Of a stretch of DNA of 64,000 bases, positions 22,684 to 33,261 are shown piece after piece. The number at the start of each line of letters is the position of its first letter. Position 1 is the stretch's first letter. A program made the translations under genes and the position numbers. The notes below the pieces were generated by a model. The model was not told the DNA's origin and did not search any database. It saw only the letters and a program-made list of their open reading frames with translations. Source of the stretch: Coniella vitis (lineage: Eukaryota; Ascomycota; Sordariomycetes; Diaporthales; Schizoparmaceae); contig WUJK01000001.1 in assembly GCA_011317545.1 (NCBI GenBank), positions 4,383,001-4,447,000 of the forward strand, read 5' to 3'.

Positions 22684-25218
22684 CTTCCAGCCAACACAGA
22701 CAGGAAAAAGAGGGAACCCAAACCTTGAGACATTCCTGCAGAGACAAAATCCGACAAGGCGACATGTATTTAAAGAACAAGCAGCACACAGCTCCAAACC
22801 AACACATCTGCAACACGGACTATCTGAAAGGAAACTCCTCCGACGCACGTCCAGCGAGCCTGAAACCGGTTTCGGCTTGTCTTGTGCCATGGTTGGCTGT
22901 GTTTTAGTGCATGGGAAGTGGAGTGAGTTGTTCCAACTCTGGCCAATTAGAGATTCACTTGTTGACCTAGAATACGATACGGGGCGCATGTTTTCCCCAA
23001 GCACAGATGGTCCCGGCAGAAAACGACCAGCAATTATGTTGGTGTCGGAAAGATCAGTCAGTGCCATGGGTATTTAGCGGTTGGGTTGTCAAGCGTACAC
23101 TGGGCATGACTAGGCAGGTCCATAGTTGATATGCCGTTCAGTCCGGTCCAATATTGCGAAAATGCTTGGCTCAATGGAGGCACATTAACCAAGACATTGA
23201 GGATAGCAAGCCATAAAGTGGCGAAAGAAATGGCTTCAACTGAACTTTGACTGAAGTGCGGAGAAGTATGAGGTTGCAAACTCAGTTGTTCTTTCAAGTT
23301 GTCGCCGGTAGCACAATGCATTTTCAACGCGAACAATATCCACCAAACACGTGAAACATGGAGTAAGCAAATGAGTGCTGGAATTCTACTACAAGACTTA
23401 AAAAGCTGTTCAAAACATGAGGGGTGTGTTAGTATTCCTCAGTCTACTTTCCATTGCTGCGAATTGGGAGTCATAAGGGCCAAACCTCCGTCTCAACCGA
23501 GACGAAGTCAAGACAACAGCAACACCAACAGCATAAGCTTCATATAGGCCACAAGTGGCCGGATCGTCCCCAATGAACAAATTCCATTCGCTCAGTTCTA
23601 TCCATTACCTAGCGCTTCAAAAATCACAGCTTGGTAAAAAGAGCTCCTCTCTAGTCCAAACCTCGCTCATGTTGCGGATGGTGTTGCCTTTCCGCTGCCC
23701 GCATTCATGATGCAAGTATAACAACACTCTTCCTTGGCGACCACTGGTCAATCTGGTCAATGCTGCTGGTTGACGATGTCCTTGTCCTTGCCGTTGCGTT
23801 CATGTTCATCATCCTCTTGAGTCTTTCTTGGTCGAAAGTCTCCTGCCTCTTAGCCAGAAATCACCAACCCACATCCACACACTTCGACCACTTCGTCTCT
23901 TTATTCAATCCGAACCGGTACCCTTCCTCCTTTCATCAAAAACCTCCTCGGTCTCTTCTTCTTTTTCTTCATCTTTTTCTTCCCCTCCTTTTCCAAGCTC
24001 AAAAGACCAAGCAGCCACCTCCACCATGTCCTGGCCTCTTGCTCCCTCCTCGCCGCTGCTCCGTCCTCACCACCCACGCCACCGTTCGTGCTCGTGCACA
24101 TGCAGCGCCAGCAGCCCAACAAACTCGCCGCCCACCGCCGCAGCGCTTCAGCACAAGACCAACCCACCTCCACTACACACGTCACCAGCCCATCCCGCTG
24201 TACACGTTGATGGACGTATAGACAGGGGAGTAACACAAGACAAAGGAGTTTTGTCAGGGAGCTGGACCAGATGAGAGCGTAGTCGTCGCAAATGTCCACA
24301 AAAATGTCCAGGAGGGTAGTCAAGAGCGGGACCATCTCCCAAGGAGAGAGGGGCGGGGCAGGCGTTTTGTTGGGATGATTCGAGACGAAAATTGGATGGA
24401 CTGGAGGGATGGGATCATCAAGTCTTGAGTGGATGAGGTTGGTGATTTGAAGACGAAATTGAAAGCAACGCCGTTGACTTTCATGGATCGTTGTTGCTCT
24501 TTTTTTTTCCCTCTCTCTTTTCTTCGTCTTCAAGGTATTGGAACATTCATCGGCGCAGCTTTGAGTGGTATTGTCAGATTTAGATCGCTTGTTGGAAACG
24601 GATACTGGTTGAATATATCATCAAAAGATATGTGGGTGGTTTCATGACAGGTTGACGAAGGTCTTGCGATGTTTTTTTCCTGAAGCCTGAAAGCATCGAA
24701 AAGCAGAGAAACGAGGTGATCATACAAAACACTAACACGCCCTGTTGGCCGCTCCTACCTACAAACTTCGAGGGAGGCGTTGAATCTCTTGAGGCAGGAA
24801 CAATATTATAAAAGCACACCGAATGTTTCTCTCCCCGTACGCGAGTATTTTGTTGCTTTTATATCTAAGCTGCTCTTTTCGCTACTAGAACATTGACTAT
24901 CAGACTCGAAAAAGAAAGAAAAGAAGGAGAGACAAAAAGGAAGAAGAAAAAAAAAACATTCCAGATATAAACCCGCCAATTCAAGCATCAAATGCCATCC
25001 CAATGACTGGTATCATACTCCAATGCTTCCACTCACTTGGCTGTTTTCTTTTCTTCTTCTTTTCTTGGCACAATCTTTCCAGGCCAATCACCAAGAAACA
25101 CTCCTCCCTGTATAACCCCCAAAAGATAAAAATAAAAAAAGACACATCATCTATGCCCACCACTATCCACTCATATGTACGTATCTATATACAGTATCTC
25201 GCTCAACCACTCGAGCTG
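22684..25218. other. 2.5-kb intergenic region, no confident gene
   Basis: Between the PAQR start and the end of the P4-ATPase gene. Pyrimidine-rich tracts (about 23880-24000 and 24490-24530) look like fungal promoters or leaders. An 82-codon ORF at 24026-24274 follows one of them, in the strong context CCACCATG, but its Pro/Ser/His-rich product matches nothing I know. The rest is low-complexity or AT-rich and probably includes the ATPase 3' UTR. Confidence 0.45.
24026..24274 (+). CDS. Hypothetical short ORF, weak support
   Basis: 82 residues starting MSWPLAPSSPLL, rich in Pro, Ser, His and Thr, with no domain. The only support is the start context CACCATG and a long upstream pyrimidine tract resembling a fungal 5' leader. 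All three frames stay open through much of the segment, so base composition rather than selection may explain the ORF. It could be the first exon of an unrecognised transcript or non-coding. Confidence 0.15.
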   Translation: MSWPLAPSSPLLRPHHPRHRSCSCTCSASSPTNSPPTAAALQHKTNPPPLHTSPAHPAVHVDGRIDRGVTQDKGVLSGSWTR

Positions 25219-28200
25219 CTACCCGTCTCGCAATCGCCCACCCCCGGGACTCGGAGCAGAAGCAGGCTCACCAGTTCGAATCTCGCTGGTACTCGTTCTA
25301 ACCGTTCGTTTCTTGCCATTCCCACCTCCCGCATCCACCCCCGCTCCAGTAGAGGACAGGACACCCATCTCAGCACCGTCATCAACTCCAGAAGTCTCCA
25401 CAAGCGGCGGCGCGAGATAGAGGTCCCCCGAAAGGTTCCGACTTGCTTTCCTCTTGTGCCCACGCGCCCTGAATCCCAACGACTTGATGGCCCCGCCAAG
25501 AGGTTGCCTTCCTGTTTGTCGCCTTCCTTGTTCTTGTGATTCCTGTTCCTCTGCAGCATCCACAACCATATCGATCCCGTCACTGTTGTTGAGGGCGTGC
25601 GTGACCCCATACTCGCCCATTTCCGCTATACTCTCGAGCACAACCTCATCATCGTCATCACCCAAAACTTTCTCCTGCTCCTGCACAAGATCCTGGTCTT
25701 GTGGCCAGTAGATCCTTCGCAGCGCCGAAACAGCCAGCTCAAACACAACCACCATGGCAAGCACCATGATGAGCGTGAGCCACCAGGTACTCGTCCTGCC
25801 AAAGCCATGTATAAAAGCACCCCGTACAGCATAGGGCCCCGGTGTCTTGGTGTAAATGGCCGATAGGAACAAATTCCACAGGAACCAGCCAACGACAGAG
25901 ATAAAAAACCCGATAAACGTGACGACTGTCTTGTTGTGCAATTCCAGCACAAGTAGCTTGATATTGATAAAGAGCACACCTGCCGTAAAGGCAAGATCGC
26001 CCATGGCGAACAAGCTATTGTCAAAGTCAAACGTCAGGTGGCTAAAAACACCCCAGATGCCAAAAAAGACAAGCACGGCTTCGAGCACAGCCATGATCAT
26101 CCACCCAATGTACTTGCGGAAATTGAAGGCCTTGTTATCTTGGCCGTACGTGTACAGCTCAGGCATCGCGAGCAACGTTTCGGCACGCAGGTCCTGCTCA
26201 AAAATACCCAACAAGATGACCGCGAGCGATGTGAAGAGTGTGTTGAAGACAGCCAGACTCGTCGACTCGTAGAAGGACGTACCCGTGTACCCATTGTAGC
26301 GTTGGTAGAGCGCCTGGACGAGGTAAAACATGACTTCTTTCCAAAATGTCGCAAGCACGTACTTGCCCGTACGTATGTAGTTCCATCGGCCATGCACAAA
26401 GAGCAATCTTTGCAAAAAGCGAAACTGCGCAATGCTATAGTCTGAGATACGCGCCGCCTGCAAGCCCTCGCGGCCAGAGATGCCAATACCGACGTGAGAG
26501 GCCTGGATCATGGCGATGTCATTTGCACCGTCGCCAATGGCGAGCGTCAGAGACGAGGCGACGCGGCTGCGGATACATTGAACGAGTGAGGCTTTTTGGG
26601 CAGGCGACGCACGGCAGCAAATGACCGAGTCGACGCGCGCAACGAGGTCAAAGAATAAAACTTGAAGTGCTGGATCCGCGTCCACGACACCCAGCGTGTG
26701 GCCGTCAATCACCACTACCGAGTGCGGGAGCATGCCGCGACCGACATCCACGAGCGTCGCAGCAATCTTTTCTTGTAGCAGGCCCTCAGTGGTAGCATCT
26801 AGAACGTAAACCTCAGAAAACGGCTTGCAGATGCGCGCCGAGTGCGCAATATTGATAGCCGTCTCACGCTTGTCGCCTGTCAGCATCCAAACCTTGATAT
26901 TTGCCCGCCGTAGCATGTCAATCGTTTCAGGGACGCCCTGCTGCAGCTTGTCCTCGATAGCGGTGGCGCCCGCGAGCTCGAGATTCTGCTCGATTTGCTC
27001 GGCGGCGGCCTCGATGCGGTCTTGGCGGTCGACAAGGCTGGTTGTTGCAGCCAGATATGCCGTCTTCCACTGGTTGTACTCGGCCTCGTCGACGTAGCGG
27101 TACGCGTAGAGGAGTGTACGGAGGCCTTCAGATGCAAAGTCATCAATGTGCTGGAAGCAGCGCTCAAAAACTGCACTGTCGCTTATGGCAACTGCCTCAT
27201 CGACCATGGCCTCGAGAGGGTCGTGGTTCATGGAAAGCGGAGATTGGAGGGGGTCCATGGCTCGACTGTGAGACACGGACGCCCTTGGAGATGAATATAC
27301 AAAGTGCTGCTGGTGAAAGCTGTTCCTGCTCTTGAACGAGGTAGCTATAAGCTCGTCGTGGAAGCCGGTGCTGGGTGGAGCAATGATGCGATCTGCTGTA
27401 TGGCTCGGACGATTTCTGCTAGTGGACTGTCTTCCGATACTCCTTCTGCCGAAAAGGTTGGCTCTGTGGCCCAGATTACTCGTCGCTCTGGCAACTGATG
27501 TGCTGTTCCTCGCACTTTGTAGACTTATTTTGCGCATCGCTTTCCCCTGTTCCATGCTCTTGCGGATACTCGCCTGCCGGTCCACGGCCAGAGCAGTCTC
27601 CATGGCCATCTTGCTCTGTTTCAGTCGAGGAAGGATGACGCTATCGGCGCCTTTGCTAAAGATGCAGATGCGACCGTCGGGCATGCGGATGACAATGGAC
27701 ATGCGCTTGCGCTTGCTGCTAAACTCAATCACGTCGAGGACCTCATAGGTCTCGTCCACTGCCGTCGCGAAACCGTGCTCGTTTGTAGTGAAACGCAATT
27801 TGATTGTATGCGCAGGGCGGTCAATAAGCAGGATACCCAAGTCTTGAGCAGCTTCGACGAGCGCAAGCTCGTCTGGCGAAGCTGCTTGGAAGTCGACTGT
27901 GCCATCTGCTTTCTTTTCTGGAAGGCAGGTGTGGCATAACGCAATGCAGAGGATGAACTGGCGAGCCTTTTTGGAGAAGCCGCTATCAGGTCGCTTGTGA
28001 ATGTACTCGAGCAGGTCGTCTGTCCTGAACAGTGGCGGACCCTGGTCCACGTCGTTATCTGGCTGGATGCTCGCTGCAAAGTCAGACCTGGCAGCGATGC
28101 TGGCCGCCATTGACTGCCTTTGCTGAACACTGGGGTCATGGGTACAGTCTGAACGCATTGTACTGGTAGATGGACGGGTGGCCTGCTTTCCTTTACCAGC

Positions 28201-30519
28201 ATTATAGGCAGCGGTCGACCTTGCGCTCTGGCTCGCGCTCTGCGCTGGTCTGCCTCTCTTACTCCCCGCCTCACGCTGGATATCCATGTCATGCACCCAG
28301 GCCGTGCCCGCGACACTCATTTTGCGAAACCGCATGATGTTTTCGGTCAGCGTGCCGGTCTTGTCCGAAAAGACATAGCTGACCTGGCCTAAATTCTCAA
28401 GGATAGTAGTCGTGTTCGCGACCATGGGCGTATTGGAAACGGGGTCGTACATGTCAATGTCTCTTAGCAGCATGACCTGACCAATTTTAATAATTTCCAG
28501 CGAGACATAGAGAGATAACGGGATCAGCGAGTTGAATTCGATGACAAATCCCACCAGAATCCTGCCAAAGGACAAGGTGTAGTTGTCTAGATACCACGCA
28601 AACCGCTCAGTGTCGCGCACCCAGATAAGGTTACCGATCGAGCAACCAAGAGACAGGACAACAACGAAGAAGACCAACAAGATGATGATCTTGTTGACCT
28701 TGGATTGCATGGCTGGCGCCTTTGCGCGCACATTCTTATTGGCGTTCATGCGGATCTTGCACTCCTCGCCTGTATTGATGACCAGTCCAATGACCTCGCT
28801 CGTGTTTCGCAGGATTGATCCACGATACACTACCTGGTTCAGTGTCAGGGGCATCACCTCTCCGTTCACCACGGCCTTTCCCTCATAATTGTAGAGGTCG
28901 AGATTGGGATCCTCAGAGACGATTTCGGCATCGCAGGCTTGTAGAGCAGACAGCGTCCCGCAATGCTCCATGAATAGGCGACATGAAACCTTACTCTTGA
29001 GGTTCGTCTCGCCATCTAAAGCCATCGTCTCGGTATACGCGACACCATTTGGCCCTGTCGCGTGTAACAAGATCATATCGGCCGGTACGTTTTCGTCTCG
29101 GCGCAGCTTGATGATGTCACCCACGCGTATGTCCTGCCATTGTGTCTTGGACCAGCGGACCTCCTCCTCTTCGGACCACGTCGGGTTTTCTTGCACTTGC
29201 TCGACGACGCCACTCAGCTCCTGCATTTCTCCGGCAGCATCCTGCCTTGTCCTGCGGAGCTTCTCTCGCAATCCTCCTTGTTGTTTGTCGCGTGCGATAC
29301 TACCGTCGGGGTCCAGAACGTACGCTTCTGTCCGATTTTCAAGCTTGTCGAGCTTGTACCTTCGGTAGTCGTCCCATCCTTCTTTAGCCATGCTAATGGC
29401 GACGAATGCCATAAGAGGGCCGAATGTCGTATAGGTACCTGTAGTACTCAGACCAGGCGTCATTTGTAGAATGCTGATTGTGAGGAAGTACGCATTGGCG
29501 AGTTTGCTGAATTGAAACAACAATTGTGCGGGCAGAAATGACCATAACGTATACCGACTGGACCGGATAAAGTTAGAAATATATGGCTTTGCCCTCCTTT
29601 CATCCGTGAGGCCGCTGCTGCTGCTTCCGCCAACACCATTTCTGCGACGCGCGACACCGGGATCCAGCGGGATGTGTCTTCCATCAGCGCTGGGCGGCAA
29701 TGGCTTTTGGCAAAGTAGTCCTTCCATAATCCACCGTTGGTACCAGTCGCCGAGCAGAATTTTGAACCGAAACGAGCGCTTGCGCTTGAGCAGCCGCGCA
29801 CGGGACTTTTTCCGTGCGACCCAATCCTTGGCGTGTGCAATAGTTGTGTTCGCTTGGGCGGCCCGCTTGATGCTATCTTCGACGCCGCCGAGTTGTAGGC
29901 GGGGATGACGCGGTCGCGTGACAGAAGGCGGCTCGACAAACGACACTCTGCTCGGTCGTCCATCCTCGTCTTCAATACGGTGCCCGCGCTTTACAGCCAC
30001 GGTTGGGATGCTGCCGTCCCCCGCGCCATCGCCATCGCCATCGCCGACCCCAATCTCATCGCGACGATCCTGCTGGTCGCGGCTCTCGCGCCATTTTTTG
30101 GCAGCCTCTGTGTCATCAACTCTGCTTTGGATTGGGTACAGACCCATATCGAGACGCAGTTGCGGACGATGTTCTCTTGAATGGTTCAGCACGTCGGAAA
30201 AGACAACGCGTCCGCTTTCGCTTCGCCGTGGTGCAACATCAATGCTTGCAGCGCGTGGTTGAGGTTTTACTGCTACAGTACTGCCGTCCACGGGGTCATT
30301 TTCATGACTTCCGTTCACACGAGTAGCTGCATGCGTTGTTGCCGTGCTATCGTTGACAACTGAGTCATTATGGTGAGAATGCGCCGAGGGTCGTCGAGGT
30401 GGCAGCGGCGTTTCTTCCTCAGCGAGGTTTTCGAGTTCGGAGCGCAAGACATCGATGCTAGTGCTACGATGGGAGTCACGCCCCTGCCTGGTCTGGCCGT
30501 AATTGTGATTGGAGGCCAT
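25219..30519 (-). CDS. DNF3: P4-type phospholipid flippase, Dnf3-like
   Basis: Single-exon gene, 1766 aa. P4-ATPases move phospholipids from the luminal or outer leaflet to the cytosolic leaflet, usually with a Cdc50-type partner not in this window. A long disordered N-terminus leads to PPSADGRHIPL and the first TM hairpin. Then come the actuator segment, the P4-specific SLIPLSLYVSLEI helix, the phosphorylated Asp in SDKTGTLTEN (about residue 718), KGADSVILPRL for nucleotide binding, and GDGANDIAMIQ (about 1328). The C-terminal membrane block contains TGTSFYE and ELYTYGQ. Two large Ser/Arg/Gln-rich insertions in the nucleotide domain and the RHIPL region favour Dnf3 over Dnf1/2, Drs2 or Neo1. 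Dnf3 in yeast acts at the Golgi and plasma membrane in polarity. The start ATG at 30519 is the first in frame. Confidence 0.9.
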   Translation of the reverse strand: MASNHNYGQTRQGRDSHRSTSIDVLRSELENLAEEETPLPPRRPSAHSHHNDSVVNDSTATTHAATRVNGSHENDPVDGSTVAVKPQPRAASIDVAPRRSESGRVVFSDVLNHSREHRPQLRLDMGLYPIQSRVDDTEAAKKWRESRDQQDRRDEIGVGDGDGDGAGDGSIPTVAVKRGHRIEDEDGRPSRVSFVEPPSVTRPRHPRLQLGGVEDSIKRAAQANTTIAHAKDWVARKKSRARLLKRKRSFRFKILLGDWYQRWIMEGLLCQKPLPPSADGRHIPLDPGVARRRNGVGGSSSSGLTDERRAKPYISNFIRSSRYTLWSFLPAQLLFQFSKLANAYFLTISILQMTPGLSTTGTYTTFGPLMAFVAISMAKEGWDDYRRYKLDKLENRTEAYVLDPDGSIARDKQQGGLREKLRRTRQDAAGEMQELSGVVEQVQENPTWSEEEEVRWSKTQWQDIRVGDIIKLRRDENVPADMILLHATGPNGVAYTETMALDGETNLKSKVSCRLFMEHCGTLSALQACDAEIVSEDPNLDLYNYEGKAVVNGEVMPLTLNQVVYRGSILRNTSEVIGLVINTGEECKIRMNANKNVRAKAPAMQSKVNKIIILLVFFVVVLSLGCSIGNLIWVRDTERFAWYLDNYTLSFGRILVGFVIEFNSLIPLSLYVSLEIIKIGQVMLLRDIDMYDPVSNTPMVANTTTILENLGQVSYVFSDKTGTLTENIMRFRKMSVAGTAWVHDMDIQREAGSKRGRPAQSASQSARSTAAYNAGKGKQATRPSTSTMRSDCTHDPSVQQRQSMAASIAARSDFAASIQPDNDVDQGPPLFRTDDLLEYIHKRPDSGFSKKARQFILCIALCHTCLPEKKADGTVDFQAASPDELALVEAAQDLGILLIDRPAHTIKLRFTTNEHGFATAVDETYEVLDVIEFSSKRKRMSIVIRMPDGRICIFSKGADSVILPRLKQSKMAMETALAVDRQASIRKSMEQGKAMRKISLQSARNSTSVARATSNLGHRANLFGRRSIGRQSTSRNRPSHTADRIIAPPSTGFHDELIATSFKSRNSFHQQHFVYSSPRASVSHSRAMDPLQSPLSMNHDPLEAMVDEAVAISDSAVFERCFQHIDDFASEGLRTLLYAYRYVDEAEYNQWKTAYLAATTSLVDRQDRIEAAAEQIEQNLELAGATAIEDKLQQGVPETIDMLRRANIKVWMLTGDKRETAINIAHSARICKPFSEVYVLDATTEGLLQEKIAATLVDVGRGMLPHSVVVIDGHTLGVVDADPALQVLFFDLVARVDSVICCRASPAQKASLVQCIRSRVASSLTLAIGDGANDIAMIQASHVGIGISGREGLQAARISDYSIAQFRFLQRLLFVHGRWNYIRTGKYVLATFWKEVMFYLVQALYQRYNGYTGTSFYESTSLAVFNTLFTSLAVILLGIFEQDLRAETLLAMPELYTYGQDNKAFNFRKYIGWMIMAVLEAVLVFFGIWGVFSHLTFDFDNSLFAMGDLAFTAGVLFINIKLLVLELHNKTVVTFIGFFISVVGWFLWNLFLSAIYTKTPGPYAVRGAFIHGFGRTSTWWLTLIMVLAMVVVFELAVSALRRIYWPQDQDLVQEQEKVLGDDDDEVVLESIAEMGEYGVTHALNNSDGIDMVVDAAEEQESQEQGRRQTGRQPLGGAIKSLGFRARGHKRKASRNLSGDLYLAPPLVETSGVDDGAEMGVLSSTGAGVDAGGGNGKKRTVRTSTSEIRTGEPASAPSPGGGRLRDG

Positions 30520-31069
30520 GACGGGCAGGGCAATGCGAGTTTGCCCCGACGTGAGCGCCTCCTTTCTGCTGTGCTGTTATGCCCGGCAGAGTGCGGGGAA
30601 GAAGCCGAGTCATCTGGAAGTCTGGGCAAGCGAGGACTTGGCGCTTTTTCTTCCCAGAATGGAGGGGACCTTCTCGGAAGAAAGCAGGAGGGTGAGAGGT
30701 GTGGTGGTCTTGAGATGTGGTGTGGTGTGGCGTCCCTTTACCCAGCCCCAGCCCCAGCCCGGCGCGAGCACGGAATACGGGATCCACTGGTGAGAGATGC
30801 AGTAGGACACAAGACAGTGAGAACGAAAAGATATAGCGCCGTTGCAACGCGGAAAATGGTTGCGAGCGGATAGAAAGGAAGGTCCAGGCCTTTGCTGTGC
30901 CGGTAGCGGTCAGCCGGTCAGCCAACTGGGCAACCGGGCCACCGTCTTGCGTTTGCTCGAGGAAACGGTATACGTGATAGTAGGCCAACGATCAAGACGA
31001 AGGCAAGGCAACTGAAAGCCAGAGATTCAAGGTCAGCGTACTACTATCGACAAGATAAAGGAAGCATCC

Positions 31070-31103
31070 AGCAGCAGCAGCGGCGGCGGCGGCGGCGGCG
31101 GCG
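31070..31103 (+). repeat. CAG then CGG trinucleotide runs
   Basis: About four CAG-type units directly followed by seven or more CGG units in the ATPase upstream region. Confidence 0.8.
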
Positions 31104-31879
31104 AAGAAGCAGCCCCAACTACCAGCCTGGCTGGGTTCGCTGGAGACTTACCGTTGCTGCAGTCACGAGACGGCGATTGCAGACAGACTTGGGATGGGGA
31201 AAATGATGCTTTGCTTAGTTGCATGAACTCCTCTTCCGCAAGAAAGGTGAAGGCGAGCGGCACAGCAAAGCGAAAAACAAACCCTCAGCACTCGTATTGC
31301 TGCAATCCCTGACACTGTCTGCCAATTCTTTTTCTCTTGTCAGTGAAGATCCTTGAATCATGGCACCAATGGACTGGCTGGCAGGCTGGCTGGTCGTGTG
31401 CTTGGCTCATGATGACCGTTACTAGCCTCCTTCTCCACGGCGACTTTAACATACGTAAACGAATGAAACCGAACCTCGCCCTTGGCTCACTTTCACCTTG
31501 CCCAGTCTGCCAGGCTGCCAGGGCACCTTCCCCCGCAGTGACCTCATCGCATCCGCGGGCCTGCATGCAGTCCACGACAGCCCGCCGCGCAAACCCTTTC
31601 TCGCCTTGCTCTTTGCTGGTTGGCTCCGTCGGCGTCCAGGAAGAATTATTCCCGCCGAGAGGCGCCCACAAGCAGGTTGCCATGAGCATCGATACTTAGA
31701 CACATAATAGATACATAGTTACATAGTAGTAAGTACCGAAGTAGTTCGCGCCGCCATCACCACCATCACCACCACCACCACCACCCAGAGCCAAGCAAAG
31801 CATTCTCTCTTGGCCTCCTCTTCTCACGACACCCGATCACCCCAACTTGTGATTCGACAAGAATAATCATTACCCTTTT

Positions 31880-31892
31880 GGGGGGGGGGGGG
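31880..31892 (+). repeat. G homopolymer, 13 bases
   Basis: Uninterrupted run of 13 G in intergenic DNA; the length may be uncertain in the assembly. Confidence 0.9.
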
Positions 31893-33261
31893 AAAGGCTC
31901 AGTAGTACTGTACAGCTCAATTTTATCCAACGCCAGCCAAAAGCCCCGACCCGTCTGATCCCTGTTCCCATTCCGTTTCAATGGCCAAAGACGTCCCTCG
32001 CCTCGTGTTCTTCTAGAAGAACTGGATACTATGTAAACATCGAAACAAGGCGCCCCTCTACCATGTAACTTACGTACTTATTTATAGCAACAACCAGAGC
32101 TACATGAAGTATTCTAGTACTCATTCAGGCAATTCAAGCATTAGGTCGGGAACCTTGACCCAGCCTGCCCACCTCTAGGCTGCGCCATCCACCCTTTTTA
32201 GCAACATAAACACATGCACAGTCGTGTCAGCCAAGGAAGAGTATATTGGTTTTCTCAAATCAATACTCAGAAACCCAACAAAACTATATTTCCATTCCAG
32301 CTAAATCAACAGAAACGCCTTGGCCATGTGCCCCCTTACCCTACTGCTTGCTTATCAAAAAGCTGGAAGCAACAAGAAGAGAATGAGCTAAAATCAGCTC
32401 CCTATCAATCCGCCAAAACCATCTGTTCTGGTGGACCTCGTCCGTCCGTGACAACAGCCCTAACAAAGACTGCAACCACTGCTCAACCCCATCTCTCAGA
32501 GATTGTTCCACGCTTGCCTTGTCTTCTTTCCAACTTCGGCGCACTCCATCCTCCAATAAGTATTAGCCTCCTGGGCATTTTCAACCCTGTTGCTGAGCGA
32601 TAAGACGCAGAAAAAAAAAGAGAAGGAAAAAAAGAGAATAGAAATTCCATCAAACCCTGCCTCAAATAAAAAGCGGCCTCCTCAGATCCACCACATGTTA
32701 CTCGACAATTATAGCTATTAGGTGCCCCCGTTGAGCTCATAATAATGAGCTAGCAAGGTTGCTGCGACGTAAAAACACGCGTATGCACACACACAAGACG
32801 CAAAGCAGTACTCGCAAAGAGGAAATCAGAGCATCATCGCTTTCGCTGTGCCAGAGAACTCGCTTGTTCCGTCTGAAAACGGAGACAAGGACGTATCTGG
32901 CTGCCGGGCGGTCGAGGTATGGAAAAGAGCATAGAATGTACAGATGTTTGACCATCTGGCATAGATCAAAATCAAAAGGAAACAGAAAAGAAAAGTCCGA
33001 AAGCAGAGAATAGCTGGTATCGACAGGCGATGTAGCGGGTCTGAGGGAAAAAAAAAAAAAGAAAAGATCCCAAGCACATATGACCACCTGGTATAAGACA
33101 GTATCTCCAAAAACGCCAGTTCCCTCGAGACGGCGCCTGCTCCTCTGCACTCCGCCTAAACACAAAATGTCCGGGTATATACGACAAAGTTTTCTTCAGC
33201 TTCAATTTCCAGTCTTCATCTATGTGGTGGATGAATGTTCATCGAATCAGGCTTTTTTGTA

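Larger units (their letters stand above)
30520..33261. other. 2.7-kb intergenic region
   Basis: Lies between the P4-ATPase start and the homeobox gene stop, so it should contain the ATPase promoter and the homeobox 3' UTR. No credible gene. It holds CAG/CGG trinucleotide runs (31070-31103), a CAC-rich run (31753-31786), 13 consecutive G (31880-31892), and TACATAGTA/TACTATGTA words at 31720-31728 and 32027-32035. Confidence 0.5.

Noticed and set aside
22684..23067. N-terminal extension of the PAQR gene up to 23067
   Set aside because: The added sequence has many Cys, no resemblance to PAQR N-termini, and looks like untranslated leader. The ATG at 22683 is sufficient.
23901..24533. 210-codon ORF on the minus strand
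   Set aside because: Made largely of Lys/Arg and low-complexity runs from the complement of pyrimidine tracts; no recognisable domain.
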